Shown here: positions 11,075 to 22,333 of the stretch, in pieces
Layout: each line of letters opens with the position of its first letter
Position numbering within the stretch: the first letter of the stretch is position 1
Assembly: GCA_033030425.1 (NCBI GenBank)
Contig: JAUFSD010000006.1
Location: forward strand, 124,001-188,000
Reading direction: 5' to 3'
DNA: 64,000 nucleotides
DNA from: Verpa conica
Lineage: Eukaryota; Ascomycota; Pezizomycetes; Pezizales; Morchellaceae
Notes under the pieces: generated by a model
Database searches by the model: none
What the model was told of the DNA's origin: nothing
The model's input: only the letters and a program-made list of their open reading frames with translations
Translations under genes and position numbers: made by a program

Positions 11075-14000
11075 TTATGGGGTTATACTCTTTGACTGGG
11101 ATCTAGTTACTCTGGTACACGAGAGGTCTTGTTGAGTGGTTATCTTTGTTGGAGTCTTTATCTGTCTCCTTCCCACGTTCTTGCCCGTAGTCGTAAGGTC
11201 TCTGGGTTTTTTATACGAGGAGGGTGGTTCATCGCTTTCCGGTTCTTCTAGGCTCAAAACTCCCGTAGGACGTCGAACTGGGGTGTTGTTCGCCTCTTCC
11301 AGAACTTTTTTGCTAGCCCTGAGGTGGGGTATTGTGCTATGTAGGAAGTCTAGCACATTAGGAACATGAAACCGGTTCCTCGCCGCCGCTGCTAGGATTG
11401 ACTTGGTAATCTCGGTATTGGGCTTTTCTTTAAGCAAATATTTTATGATATCTATAGCATAAACAGGACTTGCTGTCGCCGCTACTAAGACCTCTTCAGT
11501 GACCTGGAGATTGGGTTCCCTGTTGAAAAAAGAGCGTATGATCTCAAGACTGCAAAAACTAGGCCTCCTTACCACTGCTGCCAAGATTGCTTCGGTGATC
11601 TGGATGTTGGGCTGTTTTCTGAACAAATAGTTCATGACTTTAGAACTGTTAAGACTAAAGTTCCCCGCCACTGCTATCAAGGTCGCTTCAGTGACTTGAA
11701 TATTGGAGCCTTTGCTGAATAGATACTCTATGACCTCAAGAATGTCAGAAGTATAAGGGTTCCCCGCCACTGCTACCAAGGTCGCTTCAGTGATCTGGAG
11801 ATTGGGTTCTTTGTTGAATAAATAATCTATTATCTTAAGACTGTCAAAATTAGGGCTCCCAGCCACTGCTACCAAGGTACTTTCGGTAATCTTTAGACGA
11901 GGGTCCTTGCTCAAAAAGGTTTCAAAAATCCCTATACCGCAGCCAAGATTACCCGCAACTCTTTGTAGAACATTCCCGGTGATATCAATGTTAGTGTTGT
12001 GAGTATACAGAAATTCCATCACCTCCTTGCCCCAATAGTGATTACTAGCCGCCGAAACAACTACCGAGGCTAGTATATCGGGGTATTTTGAGAGATTATA
12101 CTTTTCTAGATCTCTTTCGGCGAGTGAGTTACAGCCGATGGAATTTATACTCCCTAGAAAGGTCTGAAATACTGCTGCGGTTGAATATCTTGCCACTATT
12201 TCAAGTACGTTTTCCTTGCCACTCTTAGCGCCGAAACCCCAGTCCTCGAGGACCTCAAACACTGTTTTATCTTCGATTGATATTCCGTTATCGAGCGCAT
12301 GGCAGTAAAATCGACGGGAGGTTCTAACTTCAGCCTTTCCAACTAGGAAGTCCTTGGCAAAAGCAGCAAGCACAAAGTGTACGTAGTACAAGGAAAAACC
12401 ATCAATGGCTAGCAATCGACTTTGATATCGACTCCTACCAAGGCATTCAGCCAATTTTCGAAATGAACTTAGTAGACTAGGATTCTCTAGGTCTTGCGGG
12501 TCTAGTCTGTTGGTATGCAAAGCCAGATTTTTTTCTGCATAAAGTAGAAACGGATACTCAAGCTCACGGAGTATTATGCGGCTGCGTATAATCAATCTCA
12601 GTAGCGCAATCAAATAAAGATAATCCAGGCAGATCACTGAAAGTTGGAGGTTAGATTCGCTTGGGGAACAGTAAAGGTCGTCAATTTGTGCTGGCTGAGA
12701 ATCTAGATTCAGCCGGCTAGTGGGACTGTGGGAGTTAGATTTTCCCATGAGCCCGGCGTCTATGAGAAAGTCCTTTACCGACTGGTGGGCAAGGTAGACT
12801 GTGTTCCTATCTACCTTGATTAAGGGGCCGAAAAGGGATCTGAGATGTTCCTCCAGATTATTCTCTATATCTTCCTCCAAATCCATTATCGTCTCATGCT
12901 TTTCATTCACAGCTATCGCCACGCTCAGCTCCCTAATAGTCAAGGGATGGGTTGCGAAAATAATGCATTGAAGGGTTTTGAGGGCTCTTTTTCGCCACTT
13001 GACGTCGATTTGACTTAGTATCTTTCCGTAGAATTCAGGCAGGGTATTCGGAAACGAGTTGAGCTGCTTAAGGATATCTTTCTCGCTGGTACCATAGTGC
13101 GCCGAGAGTTCTTGCAAAATGAGTGAGACCCAAAGAAACATGCCGTTTGCATCATTTAAAAGCTTCTGCTCTATCTTAGCTCTTAAGTTGGCAGAGAGGG
13201 TTTTCTCAGCGGTTAAACAATCAAGTTTACTTTGTATAAAGCTCTTGATATCAGCTTTCGACCCTCGCTCCCCTAGGTAGATGTGATAGGAAACTAGCTT
13301 CTCTGGAGACTTGATGTGCGGGCGACTGGTAATGATCATTTTGAAGTCTTTATCGGTGTCCTGAAAGCTTTGAAATAAAGTCGAAAACCGTTTCAAAAAC
13401 TCATGCCGTGGCGCCCTTTCACATTCATCAAGTGCATCTAAAAGGAAAACTACTCTTTTGGTATTTTTGACAACCATTTCGAAAACTGGCCATAAACTCT
13501 CTAGTGTCCACTTCGTTCCTTTTTGCCTCAGCTCAGTGTGCCTGGTAGAGACTAGTCGGACGAGCTTCGGATCTTGGCGTAAAGCTTGGTCGAGAAAATT
13601 CCGTAGAATAGCATCGGCCGTTTTAAGCCCTTCATCTCTGTCATCGCAGAATAAATAGGCTAGTAGGCAATGTTTTCCGCTGGGGTGTACGTGTGTCTTG
13701 TTGATGAGTACCTTGATAAGGTGTGATAACAATATGCTCTTCCCACTACCAGGGTCTCCATAAATCCATAAGATACTTGGGCCCTGGCTGTACTCCCACG
13801 TCTTGAAACTTTCATCCCCCAGTATCCAATCACAAGTATCTTGATGCCGTTTGGAATAGAGTCTTTCCAGAACACTCTCGCAATCAAATGATCCTAAATC
13901 CCGTAAGATTTCTTCTTTTATACTGGCAGCTGATAAATAAATTTCAATCAGTACCGAACTGGGTAAAGTTTAGGTGGTCTCTAGGTGCTTTTCGGCCATG

Positions 14001-15485
14001 CTGTCGTCTAGGTCTATGAGTAGGATAACATACTAGTAATTATAGACCTCTCCTCGACTTCTATTATAAATAGCCTTTGTAAGCCTCTTATATGATGTTA
14101 TTAGGATTATATTTTCACATACCAAAATATTCGTTCACACAGGTGTTTAAACACGAGGCCACAGTTTGATATGTTTTATCCTCGGCTGTCAAGAACTTGA
14201 CCATATTTGTATGGTTTTCCGGAACCGGGTATCGATTCTCTGATGGTGAAAACAACATGGATGAAACGTTCCGAACCAATTGTACAGGTTCGCCAGTCCT
14301 TTCGTACCTCCCTGAAGCAGACTAAAGTATATCAATACCTATTACACAGACAGCTAACATAATCTAGTAAAGGCGACCCCAGATTTCACCTTTTGAACTG
14401 TTGGTGTCTCTACCGTCTCGTAAAAACTGAAGATCCTTCGCCCAGCCCAAATATCAACAAGCTCATCCCTTTGATTCTCTAGGAACTCGGAATCTTCTCG
14501 TAATTTTCGGATGAGCTCAAGTCTTGTTGATTCTATTGAAGGTGAGCTGTCCTTGACCATCTCCTCGAGTGAGGCAACCTCAAGGCCCGCGTGTGGAGTC
14601 CCGAAAAAGAATATAGCACGTGTTGAATTCAGGATATGCGCAACATTTTGAGTTGACTTTGATTGGATCAATGCCTAAAATTATGTTTGTAAATTCCTTA
14701 GTAAATTTATAGCCTTTGAAGAGTACATCATACATACCTGTAGTATCAATATACCCCCAAAGCTATGTCCTATAAAGATAATCGGCCTCTTTCGTTTCTA
14801 ACCACAAGATTAGTTTATGAATTAAAACGTAATTTCTCGCCTATTTACCTAATGATATCAATTTGCTGAATAAGACTTCTCCTGTAATCGAGAATTCTGT
14901 CGCTCACCGTGTCCCCGATAAGGTTTGTGTTATAACCATACGTCATAATCCGGATGTTTTTGACGTCTTGTGGAAGGAAGTCCTGAAGCCACATTCGGCG
15001 AGACGTGCGATTCACCCAAGATCCGAATGCATGTCCAGCAAGCCCGGTGACAGCTATTACACTAGATTAAGCATAAAATTAGCTTCCCAACTTTGAGCCA
15101 GAAACATGGAATTGCAGGGTAAAACTAACTCAACGATATTCTCTCCTCTCCCAGGAGAGTTCAATGGTGTAAGCCCCTCAAAATGGCAGTCGATAAGAAG
15201 GTCCCCTTGGTAGTCGCCTGAATCTGTATAAGGAAGTGGGATATGTTTGGACTCATTCGCGCTGATATTTTTGAAGAATTCTGGAGAGCCATTTAGACCT
15301 AGAAGTGCCGTTTTTTTTGGCCCAAAACACGCAGGATATATTGTGAGTCGATCGACACAGGTACCTAAATTCTCCAGGGGATTCCCAGGCCCCTGGAGAA
15401 ACTCGAGCAGGAGCTTTCTATCCCATGATCCTGGAATTCCTTGAATTCGCCAACACTTGGCCATGATAGGGGTCTCGAAGATCAA
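11075..15485 (-). CDS. Lipase-NACHT NLR-like receptor with C-terminal repeats (one junction out of frame)
   Basis: Six exons on the minus strand: 15485-15130 (start could be the second ATG at 15464), 15061-14849, 14797-14738, 14674-14390, 14321-14123 and 13929-11075, about 1320 aa in all. The N-terminal segment WRIQGIPGSWDR, then an alpha/beta-hydrolase domain (VIAVTGLAGHAFGSW; nucleophile elbow GHSFGG in exon 3; FFGTPHAG in exon 4), is the DUF676-type lipase-like domain that caps many fungal NLRs. Exon 6 holds the NACHT: P-loop GDPGSGKS, Walker B VVFLLDALDEC, sensor IITSRPH. The end carries at least six ~36-aa repeats of the type ITEATLVAVAGNP...EVIEYLF. Such proteins are known in heterokaryon incompatibility and non-self recognition. 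The exon 2 to exon 3 join is out of frame with the only good GT-AG pair I find, so the gene may carry a one-base lesion. Confidence 0.85.
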
Positions 15486-16112
15486 CTGGGAGAAACAGTA
15501 GTTGGTTTGTATCTTTCACGAGTATATACTCAAAGGTGGTAAAGAGGCAACCATACTTAAGTGCGGGGCCTCGAATGTGCAGTGCGTACAAAGTGCTATT
15601 TTTAATCCACGATGATCATCTAACCAAGGTTTCAGAGCAATGTAGGCTACAGCAGGATTATAGGGTGGCTATCCTATTAATTAAACATCCCACAGTGTAA
15701 TTTCTCTTGGCAGTATATCCAGTAAGCTTACTTAGGGCGAAGCCTGATTTTTATCGTGGCAACGAAGCGGCGGGTAATACTGTAGACTGTCTGGTGTTCT
15801 TTACTCTATATGAAGGAAATGATCTAATTCGACCATACAGAAAACCAAGGATGATATTATATTAACGGAACAGGAGAGAGATTATCTAAGTTGGGACATT
15901 ACTCTAAGAGGACAGGTGTCTAGGTGGTTAGTAATACTTAGCCTTGTCTACTAGCGTGTGCCACAATACTGTACTTAATGTCAGTCTAAGTAGGAGCGTA
16001 TAGATAAATAAAAAAGCTTGGACTAAGTTAATATTTAAGCCTTTCAAAAAGAACTTAACAAGGCCATGGTAAGAAAAAAGACTGCTCTAGTAAGGGGGCA
16101 GTGTGATACCTA
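15486..16112. other. Spacer with part of a dispersed repeat
   Basis: No gene is seen. The segment 15911-15970 shares ordered blocks (ACAGGTGTC, then GCCTT, then TACTAGC, then TGTGCCACAAT) with about 7900-7955, in the same orientation, so both look like copies of one dispersed repeat family. Confidence 0.55.
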
Positions 16113-16283
16113 CAGTCATTCACCCTCTGACGACGAGTACCGTCTGGCGACGAACAGGGGTTATATTATAGTATAATGTAAGCAAAGAAAAAGCCAAGCT
16201 GAGCAGATACTTTGTCGCCTATTGGCACCAAACCCCCCTTGTTCGTCGCCAGACGGTACTTGTCGTCACCGGGTGAGCGACTG
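16113..16283. mobile_element. MITE with ~50-bp inverted ends and TA flanks (Tc1/mariner type)
   Basis: A 171-bp element starts CAGTCATTCACCC and ends with the inverted GGGTGAGCGACTG. The arms match over about 50 bp including the identical 16-mer GTACCGTCTGGCGACG. A short AT-rich centre (about 16162-16215) is non-coding. The dinucleotide TA lies directly on both sides (16111-16112 and 16284-16285), the target duplication made by Tc1/mariner transposases. No transposase is inside, so it would need one in trans. Confidence 0.85.
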
Positions 16284-16605
16284 TACCTACGGTCTCAAGA
16301 CTCGTGGGTGGGTATGAAGGCCAACTTCACGATATATCTGACTCAAGGACAAGTGGAGAATGTATATATTATGATGTCTCTGTTCAGGAACATGATCCTT
16401 TTCTGTGGGTCATCTTTGAGCGGATGATGTAATGATTACATCATCTTCACAGGTTCAAGTCTTCTTGGCTAAACCTATCCTAGTTTACAGCGCCAAGACA
16501 TCAACGCTAGAACACGGACTAGTGCGGCTCAACTCACTGCCAAGAACATTGGATTCACCTTTTTTTTCCCAGTCGTCAATCCGTCCTCAATCTACGTACA
16601 CAACA

Positions 16606-18624
16606 ATGCCTTCAACAAAGCCCCGATCAGCGCTCTCGTTAACCGAACAGCTTGCGTTACTAGAGAACCCTGCTCCGACTGGTATAATATACCCATCAAC
16701 TCGGATTCAACATAGATGACTTACTGATTTTTAGACTTTGACCCGGAGGCACTAGAAGAGCATTGGGATAGTGAAGGCAGTGATGGATCTGAGGAGAGTG
16801 GTGATGAGGAAGAGCATACCGGGAGAGAGCATTACGTTGCTGTAGGGTATGTGAATCTATCTATTTTTTTTATTTTATCCGCTTTTCGTCCTTGCTCAAT
16901 GGTCTAACAACGAAATAGGAAGAGCAAACTACGAAAAGGGCATCCTGTCTTGTTGGACCCAAAATATAATGGCGCCAAAGTGAGTCGCGATAAGCTCTAT
17001 GATGAAGATGAAGAGCAAACCGGTAGTGAAACAGAAGAAGATGAGGATGAGGAGGAAGTTGAGGAGTCTGACGACGAATTAACCGGAGGTGTCGAACTCA
17101 ACAGCGAAGATGATATCCGAGCTGGGACGCCACTGAGCGGTGAGGATGATGAAATTGATAGCGGTGATGCACTCGGCAGTGAAGAAGAGAAGTTTACTAG
17201 CTTTAAATTTCGAGGAAGCACTACTACACCCAAAACTAACGGCACGGCGAACTCAAGCGGGGAAAGCTCTGGAGGCGAAGCTGAAGAGAGTGATGAAGGA
17301 GGGGTAGAGAGTGGAAAGGAAGATGAGAGTGATGAAGGAGAGGTAGAGAGTGGAAAGGAAGATGAGAGTGAGAGCAGTGGGAAAGATGAGGATGATGAAG
17401 ATGATGATCATGATGAAGATAATGAGCTTGAAGATGATGAGGATGAAGGTGGGAGTGAAGGTCACCAGGAGGAAGAGGTAGCTCGAAGAGAACAACTACG
17501 CAAGATGATGGCTGAGGAACAAAAGTAAGAATCCTCCATATATCCTTGGTTGAAACATTAGTAGTGTCTAAACGTTTCACCCTAGAAATGTGGTTGCCAA
17601 TATCTCTAAAGCTGCAAAGGCAGACGCAGGAAAGGGCACAGCTGTCCGACAGCAACAGGTAATCCCCATATCCCCTCCGGAAACACAAATTATTTACTAA
17701 CGCCTAACAGAAAACCTTTGACTCATTCCTCAGTATTCGTATAAAGCTTCAAAAAGCCTTAATATCTACCAACTCTCTACCCGAAACCCCGGCGGAGCCA
17801 GAATCATGGAAGGCAGCTGAAGGCGCCGCCCTAAAATTATGGAATATTCTCCATGATCTTCGCTGCGATCTATCAGATTCACGGACTGGAACTAAACGGA
17901 AGCGTGAACACCAAGAAGACACCCCCGATACCACCACAGACACTCTCTCGGCAAAAATGTGTAAACTTGACCGTGACGCTTCAGCCTGGCGCGAGTCAAC
18001 ACTTGATAAATGGTCAAACAAAACCCAAAGTGTTGCTACGACCAACCCTGCTAAGAAACTTAATAACACTGTTCCTACCCCCCGTTCACTTACCGATTCA
18101 ATCAGAGAGACGCTTTCTTCAGATCAGGACCGACTTGTTGCACGTACCCGCACTCCACGGTCTATGGCGCCCACCTGTACTGTAGCTGAGGACCCCGAAA
18201 TCTTTGATGATACAGATTTCTACCAGCTCCTCCTCAAAGCACTAGTAGATAGACGGATGGTAGATGGTGCAGGGGCAGGTTCAGGTGCGGTAAGATGGAC
18301 AACCGCCATGCGGGATGCAAAGAAGAAGAAGATTGTGGATACAAAAGCAAGTAAAGGAAGAAAATTGAGATATCAGGTGCAAGAAAAGATTCAGAACTTT
18401 ATGGCCCCAATGGATAATAATGCTTGGCATGAGCAGCAGATCGAGTATGTTCCATGCCTCCCTATCTATCTAGATTCCATCAATGGTGATGATGCTAATA
18501 TTTAATTATTTCTAGTGAGTTATTTTCTAGTTTACTGGGACAGAAGGTGAAGGTAGACGAAGAAGACGAAGATGTGGATACGGAGGATGTGGAGATGGAC
18601 GGATTGAGGCTATTTAAGAGCTGA
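16606..18624 (+). CDS. BFR2: Bfr2/AATF ribosome-biogenesis protein
   Basis: Six exons with matching phases: 16606-16681, 16735-16846, 16919-17524, 17586-17658, 17711-18444 and 18516-18624, giving 569 aa. The N terminus (SLTEQLALLENPAP, then DFDPEALEEHWDSE) and the block KSKLRKGHPVLLDP are diagnostic of Bfr2/AATF. A very acidic Glu/Asp/Ser tract encoded by exon 3 follows (about residues 80-260), with a near-perfect internal duplication at 17290-17370. Exons 5-6 encode the conserved C-terminal domain (FDDTDFYQLLLKALVDRR near residue 430, then the LRYQVQEKIQNFM block). Bfr2 acts in the nucleolus as a component of the small-subunit processome needed for early 18S pre-rRNA processing. Length is in the family's usual range (about 500-600 aa). 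Confidence 0.95.
17281..17370 (+). repeat. In-frame tandem duplication inside BFR2 exon 3
   Basis: A unit of about 45 bp encoding roughly ESDEGEVESGKEDES occurs twice in tandem (GAGAGTGATGAAGGAG... repeated), keeping the reading frame and lengthening the acidic tract of the protein. Nearly identical DNA points to a recent duplication. Confidence 0.85.
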
Positions 18625-19082
18625 ATAACTTCAGATCATACCCTGTAAATTAGAAAAGTCGAAAGCAATTTGAGTAAAGATAGTTAATTTAGTAATATCA
18701 AAACAAATTGTATATTGGCTGTCTATAGCTTATTCATTAGTCCCTGAAAATTTCCGCTTGTATCTTTTAGTATAGAGAGAAGATCACGTATAGAATAAAG
18801 GTATGACCAAAACTAACTTGTACCCACGCTATACCTATTCGATACCTTATATTGCAGCAAATGAAACCATAGCTAAAGCGAGTGATTAGCTGCGAAAGGA
18901 CCATTCCCTGGCCTTAAGCCTATGATATAAAATTTCTCAATCACCACCGAAAATTATAGTTAGAAGATAATTAAATTGAGAAAATATATCCAGTAAGCCT
19001 AAAATCTCTCCCATCAGAATCAAAGCTACAAAAAACGTTTCCTCCAGAGGTTATAAATCTAGTGCCTTGGTTTAATTCTCCC
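18625..19082. other. Convergent 3' spacer between BFR2 and DUF6594 gene
   Basis: AT-rich DNA between two convergent genes. It should contain both polyadenylation regions. No open frame or repeat is supported. Confidence 0.5.
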
Positions 19083-20179
19083 CTATGAAAGGGCTGCTAG
19101 AAAAACAACCAGTACCGCACAATACCTAGTTGAAATCAAAATCAGATGAAGTCTCCCAAGTTTTAATTTGGCCCCACAGATCAAACTTACGCTGCAGTCG
19201 CTGCAAATATCTCATACCGAGAAGCGGTCGTAAACCCTGCAAGCATCAAAGAGATACCAACAGTAAAGCTCAGGACGATGCATAGTCTAGTGTCACTCTC
19301 CTTAAGGTAGTATAGAAGAACAATCGGGATGAGGAGGGTTTTAATTGTAACTATTGTAACTAGAAGTCTAACTAGACGTCGGATACGGCGTTCCGAGTAT
19401 AGGTGGAGATGCTCATAAGACGACTTGCGACGGAGCGCCTAGAGATTTGGGTTTGTATTTAGTAGGTAACGTCTTTACAAGAGTGAATATACGAACCTTA
19501 GGCGTGAATATCTAGACAGATATACTAGTCAGACTCTCTCTTTATTGATCACAAGACTATAAGTTGGGCACAAACTTACACATGTGCAACCAAAGCAAAG
19601 TTTAGGTAGTAGCCACTCAATGGCAAAGTCGAGAAATCCATACTCATGCAGTTGTTGGGAGGAAGGGACGAAATCTTCAATATCGTTTATAAACCTTGTT
19701 TCGCTCTTGATAAGTGGTCTAGTTCCGTCCATCCAGTTGAGGAAGCTCCGTGAGTTTCTTGGGGCGACCGATTTCAGACTTTGAAATTTCTGGTGACGCA
19801 AAAGTATCTTGCCTTTGGTTGCGCAATGATTAGGATATATTTTTATATAATTAGAAAAAAAGGAAAAGGAAAAGTAGGCCAAATGAGTACCATATTCAGC
19901 AAGCTTTCCCTCTATCTCTTCGAGCAAGTGTTTTCTAGTTTCGTTCTTGTCATACCGCCTAGAGCTTAGGTGAAGTTGGATTTTTTCCTGGGAATCCTCC
20001 TGCTCTAACCTTTCCTCGAGCTCCGCAAGCTCATCCTGCTTATAAAGTAGTATTCGTATGTGCAACCGACCGAATCTTCGAAACATGTCGAATTTGGGCT
20101 CAATATTCATGAAGGCTGTCAGACGTGGGTATCCTCTAGGGTATTTGTTTTCAACTAGGAGCCGTGGGATTAAACTCAT
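19083..20179 (-). CDS. DUF6594 fungal membrane protein
   Basis: Four exons on the minus strand close in phase: 20179-19891, 19812-19580, 19438-19191 and 19125-19083, 270 aa from the ATG at 20179. The start region (YPRLTAFMNIEPKFDMFRRF) and the helix LLYKQDELAELEERL are typical of the DUF6594 domain found in many fungal proteins of unknown function. The C-terminal half has the usual SERRIRRLVRLL basic helix and then three hydrophobic segments (around KTLLIPIVLLYYL, CIVLSFTVGISLMLAGF and YCAVLVVFLAAL), so the protein is probably membrane-bound. Two further exons upstream (20496-20376 starting MEPSSTDTT, and 20315-20223) look coding, but I could not join them to the 20179 exon in frame, so the true N terminus is uncertain. 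Function unknown; neighbours are a NACHT gene and a caspase-like gene. Confidence 0.82.
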
Positions 20180-21424
20180 GTCCGGTTTTTTAGATATCTG
20201 TGAATACTAATCAAGAGCTTACTGCAATCTTGAGGGATATCTCCACTACCAGGCGCAGCACCTGGTGTGTCTCGTCTACGGAACCCCCACCTAACGGACT
20301 GTGAGTGTTGCGAGTCTGAAATGTAAGTTTCACTCTAGGTACATCTTAATCCGATCTGCTTAACAGGAGTCTCACCGAGTACATTGAGAGTATTAGCTGA
20401 ACTGAATGTTGGCTGTATAGACCCCGGCAGTGAGCCCAACTCTTGAAGTTGGGTACCAGCCTGCGACATGGTGGTATCAGTGCTGCTGGGCTCCATTGCT
20501 TGTGTGATGCTTAGGGAGAGACCTCTGTGTATGTAGCCCTGGTTTATCCTTGCCTAAAACCAGATACTCAAGTCGAAATATAACTCTCTGGATGAGGCTG
20601 AATTAAGATAAGAAAATGTCGACAAGCCTTGTGCTTCCCGATTGTAGCCTTATAGTCCAAACAAGTTTGGTAAAACTTTCGGGCGCCATCCCGAATGACA
20701 TATTTAATAAACGAGGCTACCAATATTGAAATATTACAATTTCCTACAAAATCGGTAGCAACGCTAGCCTCGAATATTTACATAATGTAATACTCATACA
20801 ACCAGCCTCGAATATATAAATATTACTTGTACGATTACCGCCTAACGGGTAATTAGCGGTAGGCTTCAATGTGCGAAAATTAAAGTAAGTTTTATTAATT
20901 AGCTACTACTCTACACGCGGCTATTATGCCGGGGGTGCCCGAATCTTTTATACTAAAGCCTTAACCTAGTCTCGTGCCCAGCCCCTATTGTCGAGATGGG
21001 CGAAAGGACTGGAGTTCCTTTTGGCCTAGGAGTATATCTTTCTCCTATGGCAGCTTGCTTCCGGTACTTGCCTCCTACGGGGATAGGAAAGAGCCTAGCC
21101 TTAGCCCACACACATGGTCAAATCAAAGCTAAGCTAGGCTGGCATAGATAATTCTAGATATATTAATATATGTAAAGTGCCTAATCGACTACTAGAAGGA
21201 AATCACAAGATTTTGCTTTGCTTCTAGCAAAGTGTCAATTAAGCAAAACTGAGGATGCATATGGGCCATCATAAATAGAACTTGATATGAGAGGGTTCGT
21301 AACCTTTTTTATTACAACACCTGCTTAAATAAGATCAACAATCTAGGCATACAAGATGAGAAACTCCTCTAGTAAATATAACACTTCTGATAAGATGATT
21401 ACCGAATTAACATGAAACTATAAA
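20180..21424. other. Upstream exons candidate and dispersed repeat region
   Basis: 20223-20496 may hold two 5' exons of the DUF6594 gene (minus strand). The rest is AT-rich. At 20960-21040 are blocks shared with other places in the window: TAGTCTCGTGCCCAG also occurs near 61350, and TTCCTTTTGGCCTAGG has a close match near 39709. At 20700-20830 the phrase AGCCTCGAATAT occurs twice (about 20768 and 20810). These point to remnants of repeat families. Confidence 0.5.
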
Positions 21425-22101
21425 CTATCCTACCCTCTTGGTTTGATGGTCCGGGCGTTTTAATTCGCTTTGGGAGACGATTCTATCGATATGGTAAAGG
21501 CTGTACTTTCTATCTCCATGACTTGTCTTGATGGTATAAGACCCCTCAAGACTGCCTCCTGGGCCAAGTAAGAGAACAACCTCGCCTTCTTCAAATAGGG
21601 CATTAGCCTCCTCTGTAGGCTCTTCTATCCACTGGAGGGGTTAGTATCTATCAGCTGGTGCTATGGGAACATCTCGGAAGACTTGAATTGGAACACTAAC
21701 CGCAGGTGGGTCCGGTTTCTTTGAGACATAGGATCTGTAATAAGGTCCTATAGGGGGCACGGGTGGTAAACCTGGAGCCTATATTCAAAGAAAAGTATTA
21801 GTCGCCTAATCAAGCTTGAGATTGTGGTAGATGTTAGTGCTAATACTCACATTTTGGCTATGATCATCAGGATTACCCCTAGTATTTGGTGTAGAGATCC
21901 TACAAGACCCCTGGGTACCAACTACCTTGTGGGTAGTATGGGTAACCTGGCTCTCAACCTCAAGGGTTTTTTTATCGTATGTTGTCATTTTTTGATTTTC
22001 AGGGACCGGTGGATAAACAGATCGATCTGTGCTAGAGTTTATCACACACACCACCAATATATATACCTGCAATTATCTCACGAGTCGCTTTTAGAAGGCA
22101 T
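21425..22101 (-). CDS. Small hypothetical protein, four exons, family not recognised
   Basis: Exons 22101-22082, 22031-21851, 21778-21701 and 21631-21425 join in phase to give 161 aa. The last intron is supported by a textbook branch site (TACTAAC) 8 bp before its CAG acceptor; without that intron an in-frame TAA would split the protein, so the splice model explains the apparent stop. The N-terminal half is polar and Pro-rich (VYPPVPENQK, then GLPPVPPIGPYY), and the C-terminal half is compact with alternating hydrophobics (LFEEGEVVLLLGPGG, then YTIKTSHGDRKYSLYHID), perhaps a small SH3-like beta barrel. No catalytic motif, signal peptide or membrane segment is seen. Another exon-like frame lies directly upstream at 22133-22333, and the start used here could be wrong if the two belong together. 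Confidence 0.6.
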
Positions 22102-22132
22102 ACTAGATTGAATATCGAGTCAACTGGAGGCA

Positions 22133-22333
22133 TTAGTAATCTTGGATAGTGCCTTGTACGGCTCTTGCCATAATTGCACTGCGCTCTAATGCGCACCGGC
22201 GATATTGTGGGGTCGCGTTATGAATATCGCCGACCTGAATTGAGGGAAGAGCCGTAAAGTTAATTAAATGTTCAGCCTCGATCCTTCGGAAGTTGTGCAG
22301 CGTTCTTACATATAACGGGCCGAGTTCCACCAA
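22133..22333 (-). CDS. Exon-like open frame upstream of the small hypothetical gene
   Basis: A minus-strand frame of about 66 codons contains LYVRTLHNFRRIEAEHLINF and then VGDIHNATPQ. The amphipathic, charge-patterned sequence looks like a real protein segment rather than chance. It ends at an intron-like sequence with a branch site TACTAATG and CAG acceptor near 22110-22126, only a few bases before the start of the gene at 22101. It may be a 5' exon of that gene or a separate decayed gene; I could not find a join that keeps frame. Family not identified. Confidence 0.4.
   Translation of the reverse strand: MVELGPLYVRTLHNFRRIEAEHLINFTALPSIQVGDIHNATPQYRRCALERSAIMARAVQGTIQDY

Noticed and set aside
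21641..21643. In-frame TAA in the small gene at 21425-22101, first read as a nonsense mutation
   Set aside because: It lies inside a consensus branch site TACTAAC followed by a CAG acceptor, and a matching donor GTTAGT in the same phase makes it intronic.
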